NCBI RefSeq assembly: GCF_002895945.1
Contig: NZ_NPZB01000002.1
Coordinates: 434,001-498,000 of the forward strand
Origin: Solilutibacter silvestris
GTDB taxonomy: Bacteria > Pseudomonadota > Gammaproteobacteria > Xanthomonadales > Xanthomonadaceae
Length of the DNA stretch: 64,000 bases
Reading direction: 5' to 3'
Part shown: positions 27,611-36,846 of the stretch, one piece after another
How the letters are laid out: every line of letters starts with the position of its first letter
Position numbering within the stretch: the first letter of the stretch is position 1
Notes under the pieces: generated by a model
Databases searched by the model: none
The model's input: the letters and a program-made list of their open reading frames with translations, nothing else
What the model was told of the DNA's origin: nothing
Program-made: the position numbers and the translations under genes

Positions 27611-27616
27611 AGTATA
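27611..27616 (-). promoter_or_regulatory. -10 element candidate for mutS, next to the start codon
   Basis: On the minus strand TATACT ends seven bases before the mutS ATG, so transcription would start at or next to the A of ATG. No Shine-Dalgarno is present in the short gap, which suits a leaderless message. The -35 is weak. Confidence 0.4.
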
Positions 27617-28062
27617 GGGAAGCGGTCGCGATCGATCGGCAGGACAGCGCCTTCGCCGCACGTATCGGTGATTCGATCCTGCGTTGGTGTCGCATCGCCA
27701 TGGATTTCGCGCAACGCGCGCTCTGGCTGGACCCGAAAATCGTGGAATGCGCTTTGGTGACGGAGCGATCTGTGCGCGAATGCTCGATTCGTCATTTCCG
27801 CTCTGTGATTGAAAATTCCTATCCAGGCTGGCGCGTGGTCGTGAGTTGGATCGGCAATTCGCCAGCGCCGGCGGCTGCCATTCATGTGGTGCGGAAATTC
27901 GCTCGGTATCGGCCATTCCGACGCGTATGGCAATGCCTCCAATGCACCCTGATGGCTTGCGCCGCTATAAGCGAAGTTTCTCGGTTCGACCATTCAGCAT
28001 CGCGAGTCAAAGGGCCATCCCATGCATCTCATAGGTATTACTTATCAACATAAATCAATAAA

Positions 28063-28078
28063 TGTGACAGAAATCACT
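28063..28078. promoter_or_regulatory. CRP/Clp binding-site candidate upstream of the surface-protein locus
   Basis: TGTGA-N6-TCACT matches the CRP consensus TGTGA-N6-TCACA at nine of ten bases. In Xanthomonas the CRP-like protein Clp, whose DNA binding is blocked by cyclic di-GMP, uses the same sequence. The site lies in AT-rich DNA about 140 bases before the first gene of the locus. The regulator's identity is inferred. Confidence 0.55.
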
Positions 28079-28215
28079 TATTTTTCCGCTCCCTGCGACT
28101 TTTATCAGGTTGATTAAAAAAAATTCACGTGATACCCATGGTTTGCGTCCGTTCATGAAGCTGTACGACTGGGGATATCAATAGGACGCATCAAAAACGA
28201 TGGCAGGGGGTTGCC

Positions 28216-30375
28216 ATGGGGGAAATGATGGGGATCAAGCGTCTGTGGTCGCGCAGCCTGAGTTGCATGTCCGGGCTGTTGCTGGTGGTGGTCATGCTTG
28301 CATCGGTGATCCCGTCGCGCGCACAAGCGCAGGCCGGCTGCGCCAGTGGCGCCTGTGTCTCTGCAGGGCCCAGGCTGGTGTCGGTCGATACCACGCAGGC
28401 GGCGCTGCTCAATCCGCTGCTGCAGTCGATTTTGCCCGGCACCTCGATCAACCTGAGCGTGCTCGACTGGAACGCGCTCACCACTGCCAACATCAACCTC
28501 AACGCGCTCATCACCCAGCTGGGGACGAACCTCAGCCTGAGCGACCCGAGCCAGGTGCTGAACGCCAACATCACGCTCGCGCAGCTGCAGGCGGCGATGG
28601 TCCAGGTGTTGCAAGCCGACGGCAAGACGGCGGCGGTCAACGCGTTGAACCTCATCACGCCGACCATCGGCGGATTGACGGGGACGATCAAGCTCGCTGA
28701 CCTGTTGCAGATCGCGTTGCCGCAAGGATCGCTGGCAAACATCAATCTCGACGTGCTGGATCTCATCACCGGTTCGGCGCAGCTGTACAACTTCAAGAAC
28801 GTCGTGACCACGCCGACGCCCTTGGCGATCAACACCGCAGCGCTGGGATTGACGGGTGTCGCCAACGTGCAACTGTGGCTGCAGGTGGTGGAGCCGCCGG
28901 TCTACGTTTGCGGTCCGGCTGGATCGTCGTTCCACTCCAGCGCGATCCGCATCAAGCTCAACCTCGATGTGCTGCAGGGGTTCGACACCGGGCAGCTCCT
29001 CTCTGCGATCAATGGCCTCGGTCTCGGTCTCGCCAATGCCACGCTGACAGCGGATGTGTTGAAGCTCCAAGTGTACGCCGACGTCGCGCGCGCCGAAGGC
29101 ACATTGGCAACGGTCAATTACGTCGGCAATGCGGTGACGTTCCAGGCGCGGCCGGGACTGGTGGGGGTGTACATCGGATCGGTTCCCGACAGCCTGTTTT
29201 TCAATCGCACGCACGTGGTGAGCAGCTCGGACTTCACTCCGCTGGTGATCAACAACCTCGATCTCAAGTTCAACGTCAGCCTCAACCTTGGGCTTCCGTT
29301 GCCCTCGGTGCTTGCCGTGCACGTTCCCTTGAGTGTTTCCGCACTCGCCGTGGGAACCGGCGCGCCGAGCCTGCAAACGCTTACGGTCAACGGACCGTTC
29401 CCGAAGACGATCACTGCCACCGCAGGCACGGTGAGTGCCGGAACGCTGGTCACCGATTTGCTCAACCATCTGAATCTCAGCGTTGGCAGCGGCACGATCG
29501 ATGTCACGGTGCTGGGACTTCCAATCGCGGTACCGGCAGCGCTGCTGCCGATCGTCAACAGCATCGTCGGGGTAGTGCAAACGACATTGCAGGCGGCCGT
29601 GGTCCCGTTGCTGACGCCGGTGCTCAACACGGTGCTCGGCGGCGTGGTCGACAACCTGCTGGGCTTGCTCGGCATCCGCATCGGCCAGGCAGTGTTCACG
29701 GTGGAAGGCATCATCCAGGCGTGCTCGGCGGTACTCGCGCTGACCAAGGAACTCCTGCCCGCCGGCAATCCCGGATTGTTCAACCTGTCGATCAGCCAGG
29801 GCGCAACCGTCGTTACATCGGCGGCGAACATCGGCAATGGCGGCATCACCGGAACCGTTGTCACCACGCCAGGCGCCGTGTACGCGCTCGCCGAAACGGC
29901 AGGCAATGGCACGACATTGGCGCCGTATGTCACCACGTGGTCGTGCAAGGACCAGAACAACACCGTGGTCAGTTCGGGCAGCGGGACATCGTTCAACTAC
30001 ACCGCGCCACCAGTGGGGACGTCACCATTGACGGTCACCTGTCGCATCACCAACCGCGCGTTGCAGGCGGATCTGCAGATCAGCAAGAGCGACGGTTCGG
30101 GGACCTACACGCCCGGCGGCAACGCCACCTATGTCATCACCGTGTCCAACGCGGGACCCGATGCGGTCACCGGCGCGACGGTGAACGACAGCCTGCCGAA
30201 TGGCATGAGTCTGTCGGGGCCATGGACATGCAGTGCGACCGCTGGCGCATGCAGTGCAGCCAGCGGAGGCAGCGCCGGCGGGAAAACCGTCACCTTGAAC
30301 GTCGATCTCACTGCCGGAGGGCAGGCGACGATCAGCGTGCCCGTGACTTTCAGCACCAATCCGGCGGCGTACTAG
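28216..30375 (+). CDS. Exported protein with C-terminal DUF11 domain (surface locus protein A)
   Basis: The 719-residue protein has a long signal peptide (RLWSRSLSCMSGLLLVVVML, cleaved after AQA near residue 38). Residues 45-530 are beta-rich and repetitive in Leu, Asn and Val, with no family I recognise. Residues 533-616 look like an Ig-like surface domain (AETAGNGTTLAPYVTTWSC). Residues 618-719 are a DUF11 domain that stops early, before the usual NTATV strand and DPNPGNN end. AGGGGG six bases before the ATG supports this start. The next gene lies 87 bases downstream in the same frame, after a TAG stop. Function is unknown; a cell-surface or fibre role is inferred. Confidence 0.85.
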   Translation: MGEMMGIKRLWSRSLSCMSGLLLVVVMLASVIPSRAQAQAGCASGACVSAGPRLVSVDTTQAALLNPLLQSILPGTSINLSVLDWNALTTANINLNALITQLGTNLSLSDPSQVLNANITLAQLQAAMVQVLQADGKTAAVNALNLITPTIGGLTGTIKLADLLQIALPQGSLANINLDVLDLITGSAQLYNFKNVVTTPTPLAINTAALGLTGVANVQLWLQVVEPPVYVCGPAGSSFHSSAIRIKLNLDVLQGFDTGQLLSAINGLGLGLANATLTADVLKLQVYADVARAEGTLATVNYVGNAVTFQARPGLVGVYIGSVPDSLFFNRTHVVSSSDFTPLVINNLDLKFNVSLNLGLPLPSVLAVHVPLSVSALAVGTGAPSLQTLTVNGPFPKTITATAGTVSAGTLVTDLLNHLNLSVGSGTIDVTVLGLPIAVPAALLPIVNSIVGVVQTTLQAAVVPLLTPVLNTVLGGVVDNLLGLLGIRIGQAVFTVEGIIQACSAVLALTKELLPAGNPGLFNLSISQGATVVTSAANIGNGGITGTVVTTPGAVYALAETAGNGTTLAPYVTTWSCKDQNNTVVSSGSGTSFNYTAPPVGTSPLTVTCRITNRALQADLQISKSDGSGTYTPGGNATYVITVSNAGPDAVTGATVNDSLPNGMSLSGPWTCSATAGACSAASGGSAGGKTVTLNVDLTAGGQATISVPVTFSTNPAAY

Positions 30376-30462
30376 CGCAGCGACGACATGACACGGGCAA
30401 TGACGCCGATGCGACCTTGCCCACGCTCGATGGCAGCTCCACCCAATTCACAGGGCAGCGAT

Positions 30463-33400
30463 ATGGATACCGACACCTCGAGCCTCGATCATCTGGCACC
30501 GGTCATTCCGGGGCGCAAATGGCGTCCGGCATGGGTGGCGGCGATGCTGTTTTGCGCGTTGTCGTGTGGCCAGGCGATGGCGCAAAGTTTCCCGGCAACA
30601 TTGAGCAACACGGCAACGGTGACGCTGCCGGCCAACATCAGTGATCCGGCGCCTGCCAACAACTCCGCAACCGACACCAATGCATTGGCGGCGACCTCGG
30701 ATCTGTCGGTGATCAAGACGGTGACAAGCGCGAGTCCAGCCGCGGCGGGCTCGACGGTGACCTACAAGTTTGTCGTGAGCAACGCGGGCCCGTTGGATGC
30801 AGTCGGCGCAACGATCGCGGACACGATGCCGGCGCAGCTGACGAACGTGAGCTGGACGTGCGTGGCAGCCGGGACATCGACCTGCGGCGTGGCGAGTGGC
30901 ACGGGCAACGTCAACCTGGCGGCGAACGTGGGCCAGGGTGCAGCGAATGCGATCACGGTGACGGTGAGCGGCACGGCGCCGGCGAGTGGCACCATCGCTG
31001 CGAACACGGCGACGGTGGCGGCGCCGACAGGAACGACCGACCCGAATCCGGGCAACAACACATCGACGACGCCAACAATCCCGGTGACTGCTCAGATCGT
31101 GGCCAACCCGGACAACGGCACGGTGACGACGGCGGGTGGCGTGGCGGTGGCGAACGTGCTCGCAAACGACAGCTTGCGAGGTGCAACAGCGACGACGGCG
31201 ACGGTGACGCTGAGCGAGGTGAGCAGCAGCAATCCCTCGGTGACGCTGAACACTGCGACGGGTGCGGTGAACGTGGCAGCCGGCGCGGCGGTCGGCAACA
31301 GCACGCTGGTCTACAAGATCTGCGGGACCGCGAACCCGAGCAACTGTGCAACTGCGCCAGTGACGGTCACCGTGACGGCAGTGCTGTCCGATCTGTCGCT
31401 GGTGAAGACGGTGACGAGTGCGAGTCCCGCAGCAGCGGGCTCGACGGTGACCTACAAGTTGGTGGTCAACAACGCCGGTCCTGCCGATGCGGTGGGCGCC
31501 GCCATCAGTGACGCGGTGCCGGTACAGCTGACGAACGTGAGCTGGACGTGCGTCGCGACCGGTACATCGACTTGCGGTTCCGCGAGCGGCACGGGCAATG
31601 TCAATCTGACGGCGAATGTTGCCGTTGGCGCGGGGAACGACCTGACCATCACGGTCAATGGAACGGCGCCAGCATCGGGGACGATTGATGCGAACACGGC
31701 GACGGTGACGGTGCCAGCGGGAACGAGCGATCCGAATCCGGGAAACAACACGTCGACGACGCCGACGATCCCGGTGACTGCGGCGATCGTGGCCAACCCG
31801 GACAGCGGCACGGTGACGACGGCAGGCGGCGTGGCGGTGGCGAACGTGCTCGCGAACGACAGCTTGCGAGGTGCGACAGCGACGACGGCGACGGTGACGC
31901 TGAGCGAGGTGAGCAGCAGCAATCCGTCGGTGACGCTGAACACTGCGACGGGTGCGGTGAACGTGGCGGCTGGCGCGGCCATCGGCAACAGCGCACTCGT
32001 CTACAAGATTTGCGAGATCGCGAACCCGAGCAACTGCGCAACAGCGACCGTGACGATCACCGTGACGGCAGTGCAGTCGGATCTGTCGCTGGTGAAGACG
32101 GTGACAAGCGCGAGTCCTGCGTTGGCGGGCTCGACGGTGACCTACAAGTTGGTGGTGAACAATGCGGGCCCAGCGGATGCGGCGGGCGCGACCATCAGTG
32201 ACGCGGTGCCGGCGCAGCTGACGAACGTGAGCTGGACCTGCGTCGCGACCGGGACATCGACCTGCGGGTCCGCGAGCGGTACCGGCAATGTCAACCTGAC
32301 GGCAAATCTGGGCCAGGGTGCAGCGAACGACCTGACGATCACGGTGAGCGGCACGGCGCCGGCGAGCGGCACCATCGGTGCGAACACGGCGACGGTGACA
32401 GTGCCAGCGGGAACGAGCGACCCGAATCCCGGCAACAACACATCGACGACACCGACAATCCCGGTCACGGCAGCAATCGTGGCCAATCCGGACAGCGGCA
32501 CGGTGACGGCGGCCGGCGGTGTAGCGGTGCCGAACGTGCTTTGGAATGACACGTTGGCCGGTGTGACGGCGACAGCCGCGACAGTGACGCTGAGTCAAGT
32601 GAGCAGCAGCAATCCGTCGGTGAGCCTGAACCCGGCAACCGGCGCGGTGAACGTCGCGCCTGGAGCGGCGGTCGGTACGGACACGTTGGTCTACAGGATC
32701 TGCGAGACCGCGAACCCGGGTAACTGTGCGCAGGCGACGGTGACAGTGACGGTAGCAGCGACGGTGCTTTCGTCGGACTTGTCGGTGGTGAAGACGGTGA
32801 CGAGTGCGAGTCCCGCAGCAGCGGGCTCGACGGTGACCTACAAGTTGGTGATCAACAACGCCGGTCCTGCCGATGCGGTGGGCGCCGCCATCAGTGACGC
32901 GGTTCCGGTGCAGCTGACGAACGTGAGCTGGACCTGCGTCGCGACCGGGACATCGACCTGCGGGTCCGCGAGCGGTACCGGCAATGTCAACCTGACGGCG
33001 AACCTGGGCCAGGGTGCAGCGAACGACCTGACGATCACGGTGAGCGGCACGGCGCCGGCGAGCGGCACCATCGGTGCGAACACGGCGACGGTGACGGTGC
33101 CAGCGGGAACGAGCGATCCGAACCCGGGCAACAACACATCGACAACGCCAACGATTCCGGTCACGGCAGCGATCGTGGCCAATCCGGACAGCGGCACGGT
33201 GACGGCGGCAGGTGGCGTGGCGGTAGCGAACGTGCTCGCGAACGACAGCTTGAGAGGTACGACAGCGACGACGGCGACCGTCACGCTGAGCGCAGTGAGC
33301 AGCAGTAGTCCACTGGTGACTCTGAACACTGCGACGGGTGCGGTGAACGTGGCAGCCGGTGCAGCCGTCGGCAACAGCACGTTGATCTACAAGATCTGCG

Positions 33401-36400
33401 AAATCGCGAATCCGACGAATTGCGCAACAGCGCCAGCGACGGTCACCGTGATGGCGGCGACATCGGATCTGTCGGTGGTGAAGACGGTGACGAGTGCGAG
33501 TCCCGCAGCAGCGGGCTCGACGGTGACCTACAAGTTGGTGGTCAACAACGCCGGTCCTGCGGATGCGGCGGGCGCGACGATCAGTGACACGGTGCCGGTG
33601 CAGCTGACGAACGTGAGCTGGACCTGCGTCGCGACCGGGACATCGACTTGCGGCTCCGCGAGCGGTACCGGCAATGTCAACCTGACTGCGAACCTGGGCC
33701 AAGGTGCAGCGAACGACCTGACGATCACGGTGAGCGGCACGGCGCCGACGAGCGGCACCATCGGTGCGAACACGGCGACGGTGACGGTGCCAGCGGGAAC
33801 GACCGATCCGAGCCCGGGCAACAACACGAGCACGACGCCGACGATCCCGGTCACGGCCGCGATCGTGGCCAATCCGGACAACGGCACGGTGACGACGGCG
33901 GGTGGCGTGGCGGTGGCGAACGTGCTCGCGAACGACAGCTTGCGAGGTGCAACAGCGACGACGGCGACGGTGACGCTAAGCGAGGTGAGCAGCAGCAATC
34001 CGTCGGTGAGCCTGAACCCGGCAACTGGCGCAGTAAACGTGGCAGCCGGCGCGGCGGTCGGCAACAGCACGTTGATCTACAAGATCTGCGAAATCGCGAA
34101 TCCGACGAATTGCACAACGGCGCCAGCGACGATCACCGTGACGGCAGTGCAGTCGGATCTGTCGCTGGTGAAGACGGTGACAAGCGCGAGTCCGGCGTTG
34201 GCGGGATCGACGGTGACCTACAAGTTGGTGGTCAACAACGCCGGTCCTGCCGATGCGGTGGGCGCCGCCATCAGTGACGCGGTGCCGGTACAGCTGACGA
34301 ACGTGAGCTGGACGTGCGTCGCGACCGGTACATCGACTTGCGGTTCCGCGAGCGGCACGAGCAATGTCAATCTGACGGCGAATGTTGCCGTTGGCGCGGC
34401 GAACGACCTGACGATCACGGTGAGCGGCACGGCGCCGACGAGCGGCACCATCGCTGCGAACACGGCGACGGTGACGGTGCCAGCGGGAACGAGCGATCCG
34501 AACCCGGGCAACAACACAAGCACAACGCCGACGATCCCGGTCACTGCAGCAATCGTGGCCAATCCGGACAGCGGCACGGTGACGGCGGCGGGTGGCGTGG
34601 CGGTCGCGAACGTGCTCGCGAACGACACCTTGCGAGGTACGACAGCGACGACAGCGACGGTGACGCTGAGCGCAGTGAGCAGCAGTAGTCCGCTGGTGAC
34701 TCTGAACACTGCGACGGGTGCGGTGAACGTGGCAGCCGGTGCAGCCGTCGGCAACAGCACGTTGATCTACAAGATCTGCGAAATCGCGAATCCGACGAAT
34801 TGCGCAACAGCGCCAGCGACGGTTACCGTGACGGCGGCGACATCGGATCTGTCGCTGGTGAAGACGGTGACAAGCGCGAGTCCGGCGTTGGCGGGCTCGA
34901 CGGTGACCTACAAGTTGGTGGTGAACAACGTCGGTCCTGCCGATGCGGTGGGCGCGACCATCAGTGACACGGTGCCCCCGCAGCTGACGAACGTGAGCTG
35001 GACCTGCGTGGCATCGGGCACATCGACCTGCGGGTCCGCGAGCGGTACCGGCAATGTCAACCTGACGGCAAATCTGGGCCAGGGTGCAGCGAACGCGATC
35101 ACGGTGACGGTGAGCGGCACAGCGCCGGCGAGTGGCACCATCGCTGCAAACACGGCGACAGTGACGATACCGCCAGGATCGTCCGATCCGAATCCCGGGA
35201 ACAACACCAGCACAACGCCGACGATCCCGGTGACCGCGCCGATCATCGCCAACCCGGACAGTGGCACGGCGACGACGGCGGGTGGCGTGGCGGTGCCGAA
35301 CGTGCTGGCCAATGACACGCTGGCCGGCGTGACGGCGACGACATCGGCGGTGACATTGACGCCCGTCAACAATGCCGCATTGACAGTCGATCCGAATGGC
35401 AGCGTGAGTGTGTTGCCCGGAACGACGGCGGGCACCTACACCACGACGTACACGATTTGCGAGCGTGCCAATCCAGCCAATTGCTCCAGTGCAATCATTT
35501 CGGTCCTCGTGCGTGCGGCTCCGGTGGTCTTGCGGATGACGATGACCGCGGCTGTGCGCACCGCGCGCATAGGTGACCTGGTGCGCTATACCTTGCGCGT
35601 CGACAACGTCGGCCAGGTCGATGCCCGCAGTGAAGTCCTGCATGACACCTTGCCGGCAGGCTTCGATGTCGTCACGAAATCCTTGGTGGTGGCCGATGAC
35701 GATGCGGCCGGAACCTTGCTCGGTGCCCGTCCGCTCCGCGTCGGTGCGCTGGATGTCGCGGTCGGCAAGAGCGCCACGATCACCTATGCGGTGCGCGTGG
35801 CTGCAGGCGTGAGCCTCGGCATCCACGTCAATCGCGGAATCATCAACGACTCCAACGGCGTCGCGGTCAGCAACGAGGCCAGTGCCGATGTCGAAATCGT
35901 CGGTGATCCCATGTTGAATGACAGCCTGATCGTCGGCAGCGTCTTCAACGACACCAACGGCAATGGCCGGCAGGACCCGGGCGAACGTGGCCTGCCTGGT
36001 GTTCGCCTGGGAACCGTCGAAGGGTTGTTGATCGAAACCGATCGTTATGGCCGATTCCACATCGACGGCATCGATGGCGGTCGCTGGGCGCGTGGTCGCA
36101 ACTTCCTGGTCAAGGTGGATACGGCGACATTGCCTCCGGGGAGCCGCTTCACCACCGAGAATCCGCGCGTGCTGCGCATCACTCCCGGTGTTCCGGTGCG
36201 CTTCGACTTCGGCGTGCAGGTTCCAAACACGCCACTCGGCGGCGGCAAGTCCGAAGTCGACATCGATCTGGGCGAAGTGTTCTTCGAAGGCAACAGTTCG
36301 GTGGTCCCCGCGGAGCACCTGCCCGTGGTCGATCGCATCGCCGGGCGCCTGCGTGATGCCGGCGGCGGCAGCGTCGCCATCACCGCCAATGCCGACAACC

Positions 36401-36834
36401 TGGTCCTGGCGTTCCGTCGATCCGAGGCCATACGCAATGCGCTGGATCAACGCTTGTCACCGGAGTTGCAGCACGCCACCCGCATCGAGCTTCGCGCGCA
36501 AATCGATGGCGGGCAAACGCTGGTGACCCTGGGCAAGGACATCGGTCTCGGCGTGCTGTTGTTCGATACCGACAAGTCGACGATTCGTCCGCAGTACCTG
36601 CCATTGCTTGCCGCCATCGCACAGCAGGTGGATGCCACGCCCGGCACGGTCGTGGCGATTTCCGGCTATGCCGATATGCGCGGCACGGCGAAACACAACA
36701 TGCGCTTGAGCCAACAGCGCGCCGATGCGGTGGCCAACGAAATCGCCGCGCATCTCACCCGTACCACGCGACAGTGCCTGCGAGTGGAACCGCGACCTGA
36801 CGGTCAGATCGCAACCTGTCCTGGTGGACGCTGA
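30463..36834 (+). CDS. Giant DUF11-repeat / SdrD_B / OmpA-like surface protein (surface locus protein B)
   Basis: A protein of about 2123 residues. A signal peptide (WRPAWVAAMLFCALSCGQAM, cleaved before QSF) follows a basic leader. The mature N-terminus begins with the end of a DUF11 domain (SNTATVTLPANISDPAPANN). Residues 79-1685 are seven units of 230 residues, each a DUF11 domain plus an Ig-like domain of the VANPDSGTVT...NVLANDTL type. Then come an eighth, divergent DUF11 domain, an SdrD_B-like domain near residue 1820 (GSVFNDTNGNGRQDPGERG) and two OmpA-like domains from about 1932 and 2026. Only the second keeps NMRLSQQRADAV, expected to hold peptidoglycan. It is probably a stalk held at the cell envelope. 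The start at 30463 is preferred over 30388 because it leads straight into the signal. Confidence 0.88.
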   Translation: MDTDTSSLDHLAPVIPGRKWRPAWVAAMLFCALSCGQAMAQSFPATLSNTATVTLPANISDPAPANNSATDTNALAATSDLSVIKTVTSASPAAAGSTVTYKFVVSNAGPLDAVGATIADTMPAQLTNVSWTCVAAGTSTCGVASGTGNVNLAANVGQGAANAITVTVSGTAPASGTIAANTATVAAPTGTTDPNPGNNTSTTPTIPVTAQIVANPDNGTVTTAGGVAVANVLANDSLRGATATTATVTLSEVSSSNPSVTLNTATGAVNVAAGAAVGNSTLVYKICGTANPSNCATAPVTVTVTAVLSDLSLVKTVTSASPAAAGSTVTYKLVVNNAGPADAVGAAISDAVPVQLTNVSWTCVATGTSTCGSASGTGNVNLTANVAVGAGNDLTITVNGTAPASGTIDANTATVTVPAGTSDPNPGNNTSTTPTIPVTAAIVANPDSGTVTTAGGVAVANVLANDSLRGATATTATVTLSEVSSSNPSVTLNTATGAVNVAAGAAIGNSALVYKICEIANPSNCATATVTITVTAVQSDLSLVKTVTSASPALAGSTVTYKLVVNNAGPADAAGATISDAVPAQLTNVSWTCVATGTSTCGSASGTGNVNLTANLGQGAANDLTITVSGTAPASGTIGANTATVTVPAGTSDPNPGNNTSTTPTIPVTAAIVANPDSGTVTAAGGVAVPNVLWNDTLAGVTATAATVTLSQVSSSNPSVSLNPATGAVNVAPGAAVGTDTLVYRICETANPGNCAQATVTVTVAATVLSSDLSVVKTVTSASPAAAGSTVTYKLVINNAGPADAVGAAISDAVPVQLTNVSWTCVATGTSTCGSASGTGNVNLTANLGQGAANDLTITVSGTAPASGTIGANTATVTVPAGTSDPNPGNNTSTTPTIPVTAAIVANPDSGTVTAAGGVAVANVLANDSLRGTTATTATVTLSAVSSSSPLVTLNTATGAVNVAAGAAVGNSTLIYKICEIANPTNCATAPATVTVMAATSDLSVVKTVTSASPAAAGSTVTYKLVVNNAGPADAAGATISDTVPVQLTNVSWTCVATGTSTCGSASGTGNVNLTANLGQGAANDLTITVSGTAPTSGTIGANTATVTVPAGTTDPSPGNNTSTTPTIPVTAAIVANPDNGTVTTAGGVAVANVLANDSLRGATATTATVTLSEVSSSNPSVSLNPATGAVNVAAGAAVGNSTLIYKICEIANPTNCTTAPATITVTAVQSDLSLVKTVTSASPALAGSTVTYKLVVNNAGPADAVGAAISDAVPVQLTNVSWTCVATGTSTCGSASGTSNVNLTANVAVGAANDLTITVSGTAPTSGTIAANTATVTVPAGTSDPNPGNNTSTTPTIPVTAAIVANPDSGTVTAAGGVAVANVLANDTLRGTTATTATVTLSAVSSSSPLVTLNTATGAVNVAAGAAVGNSTLIYKICEIANPTNCATAPATVTVTAATSDLSLVKTVTSASPALAGSTVTYKLVVNNVGPADAVGATISDTVPPQLTNVSWTCVASGTSTCGSASGTGNVNLTANLGQGAANAITVTVSGTAPASGTIAANTATVTIPPGSSDPNPGNNTSTTPTIPVTAPIIANPDSGTATTAGGVAVPNVLANDTLAGVTATTSAVTLTPVNNAALTVDPNGSVSVLPGTTAGTYTTTYTICERANPANCSSAIISVLVRAAPVVLRMTMTAAVRTARIGDLVRYTLRVDNVGQVDARSEVLHDTLPAGFDVVTKSLVVADDDAAGTLLGARPLRVGALDVAVGKSATITYAVRVAAGVSLGIHVNRGIINDSNGVAVSNEASADVEIVGDPMLNDSLIVGSVFNDTNGNGRQDPGERGLPGVRLGTVEGLLIETDRYGRFHIDGIDGGRWARGRNFLVKVDTATLPPGSRFTTENPRVLRITPGVPVRFDFGVQVPNTPLGGGKSEVDIDLGEVFFEGNSSVVPAEHLPVVDRIAGRLRDAGGGSVAITANADNLVLAFRRSEAIRNALDQRLSPELQHATRIELRAQIDGGQTLVTLGKDIGLGVLLFDTDKSTIRPQYLPLLAAIAQQVDATPGTVVAISGYADMRGTAKHNMRLSQQRADAVANEIAAHLTRTTRQCLRVEPRPDGQIATCPGGR
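30697..35517 (+). repeat. Seven tandem 690-bp repeats inside surface protein B
   Basis: Units begin at 30697, 31387, 32077, 32773, 33463, 34153 and 34843; six are 690 or 696 bp and the last about 675 bp. Each encodes SDLS(V/L)(I/V)KTVTSASP, the rest of a DUF11 domain and an Ig-like domain. Long stretches are identical at the DNA level between units, for example the regions at about 33360-33540 and 34740-34910, which shows recent duplication or gene conversion. All joins stay in frame. Confidence 0.95.
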
Positions 36835-36846
36835 GGGGAGATGAGC

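Larger units (their letters stand above)
27604..28215. other. 612-bp gap between mutS and the surface-protein locus
   Basis: No convincing gene is seen. The left half has open frames without recognisable motifs or ribosome sites. From about 28020 the DNA is AT-rich, with A runs and a CRP-type site (28063-28078), which marks the promoter region of the next gene. On the minus strand the mutS promoter lies at the left end. Confidence 0.7.

Noticed and set aside
27385-28053. Plus-strand open frame running from inside mutS into the gap before the surface locus
   Set aside because: No family, no ribosome site and half of it is antisense to mutS; the product is rich in Arg, His and Cys.
30448-33702. 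Very long open frame on the minus strand opposite the repeat array, with a similar one at 33976-36450
   Set aside because: It is the mirror of the repetitive GC-rich coding strand; the translation is an Arg/His/Cys-rich string that repeats with the plus-strand units and has no start signals or known fold.
30697-35517. Regular repeats that might suggest a CRISPR array
   Set aside because: Units are 690 bp, in frame and coding; there are no short repeats with unique spacers and no cas genes.
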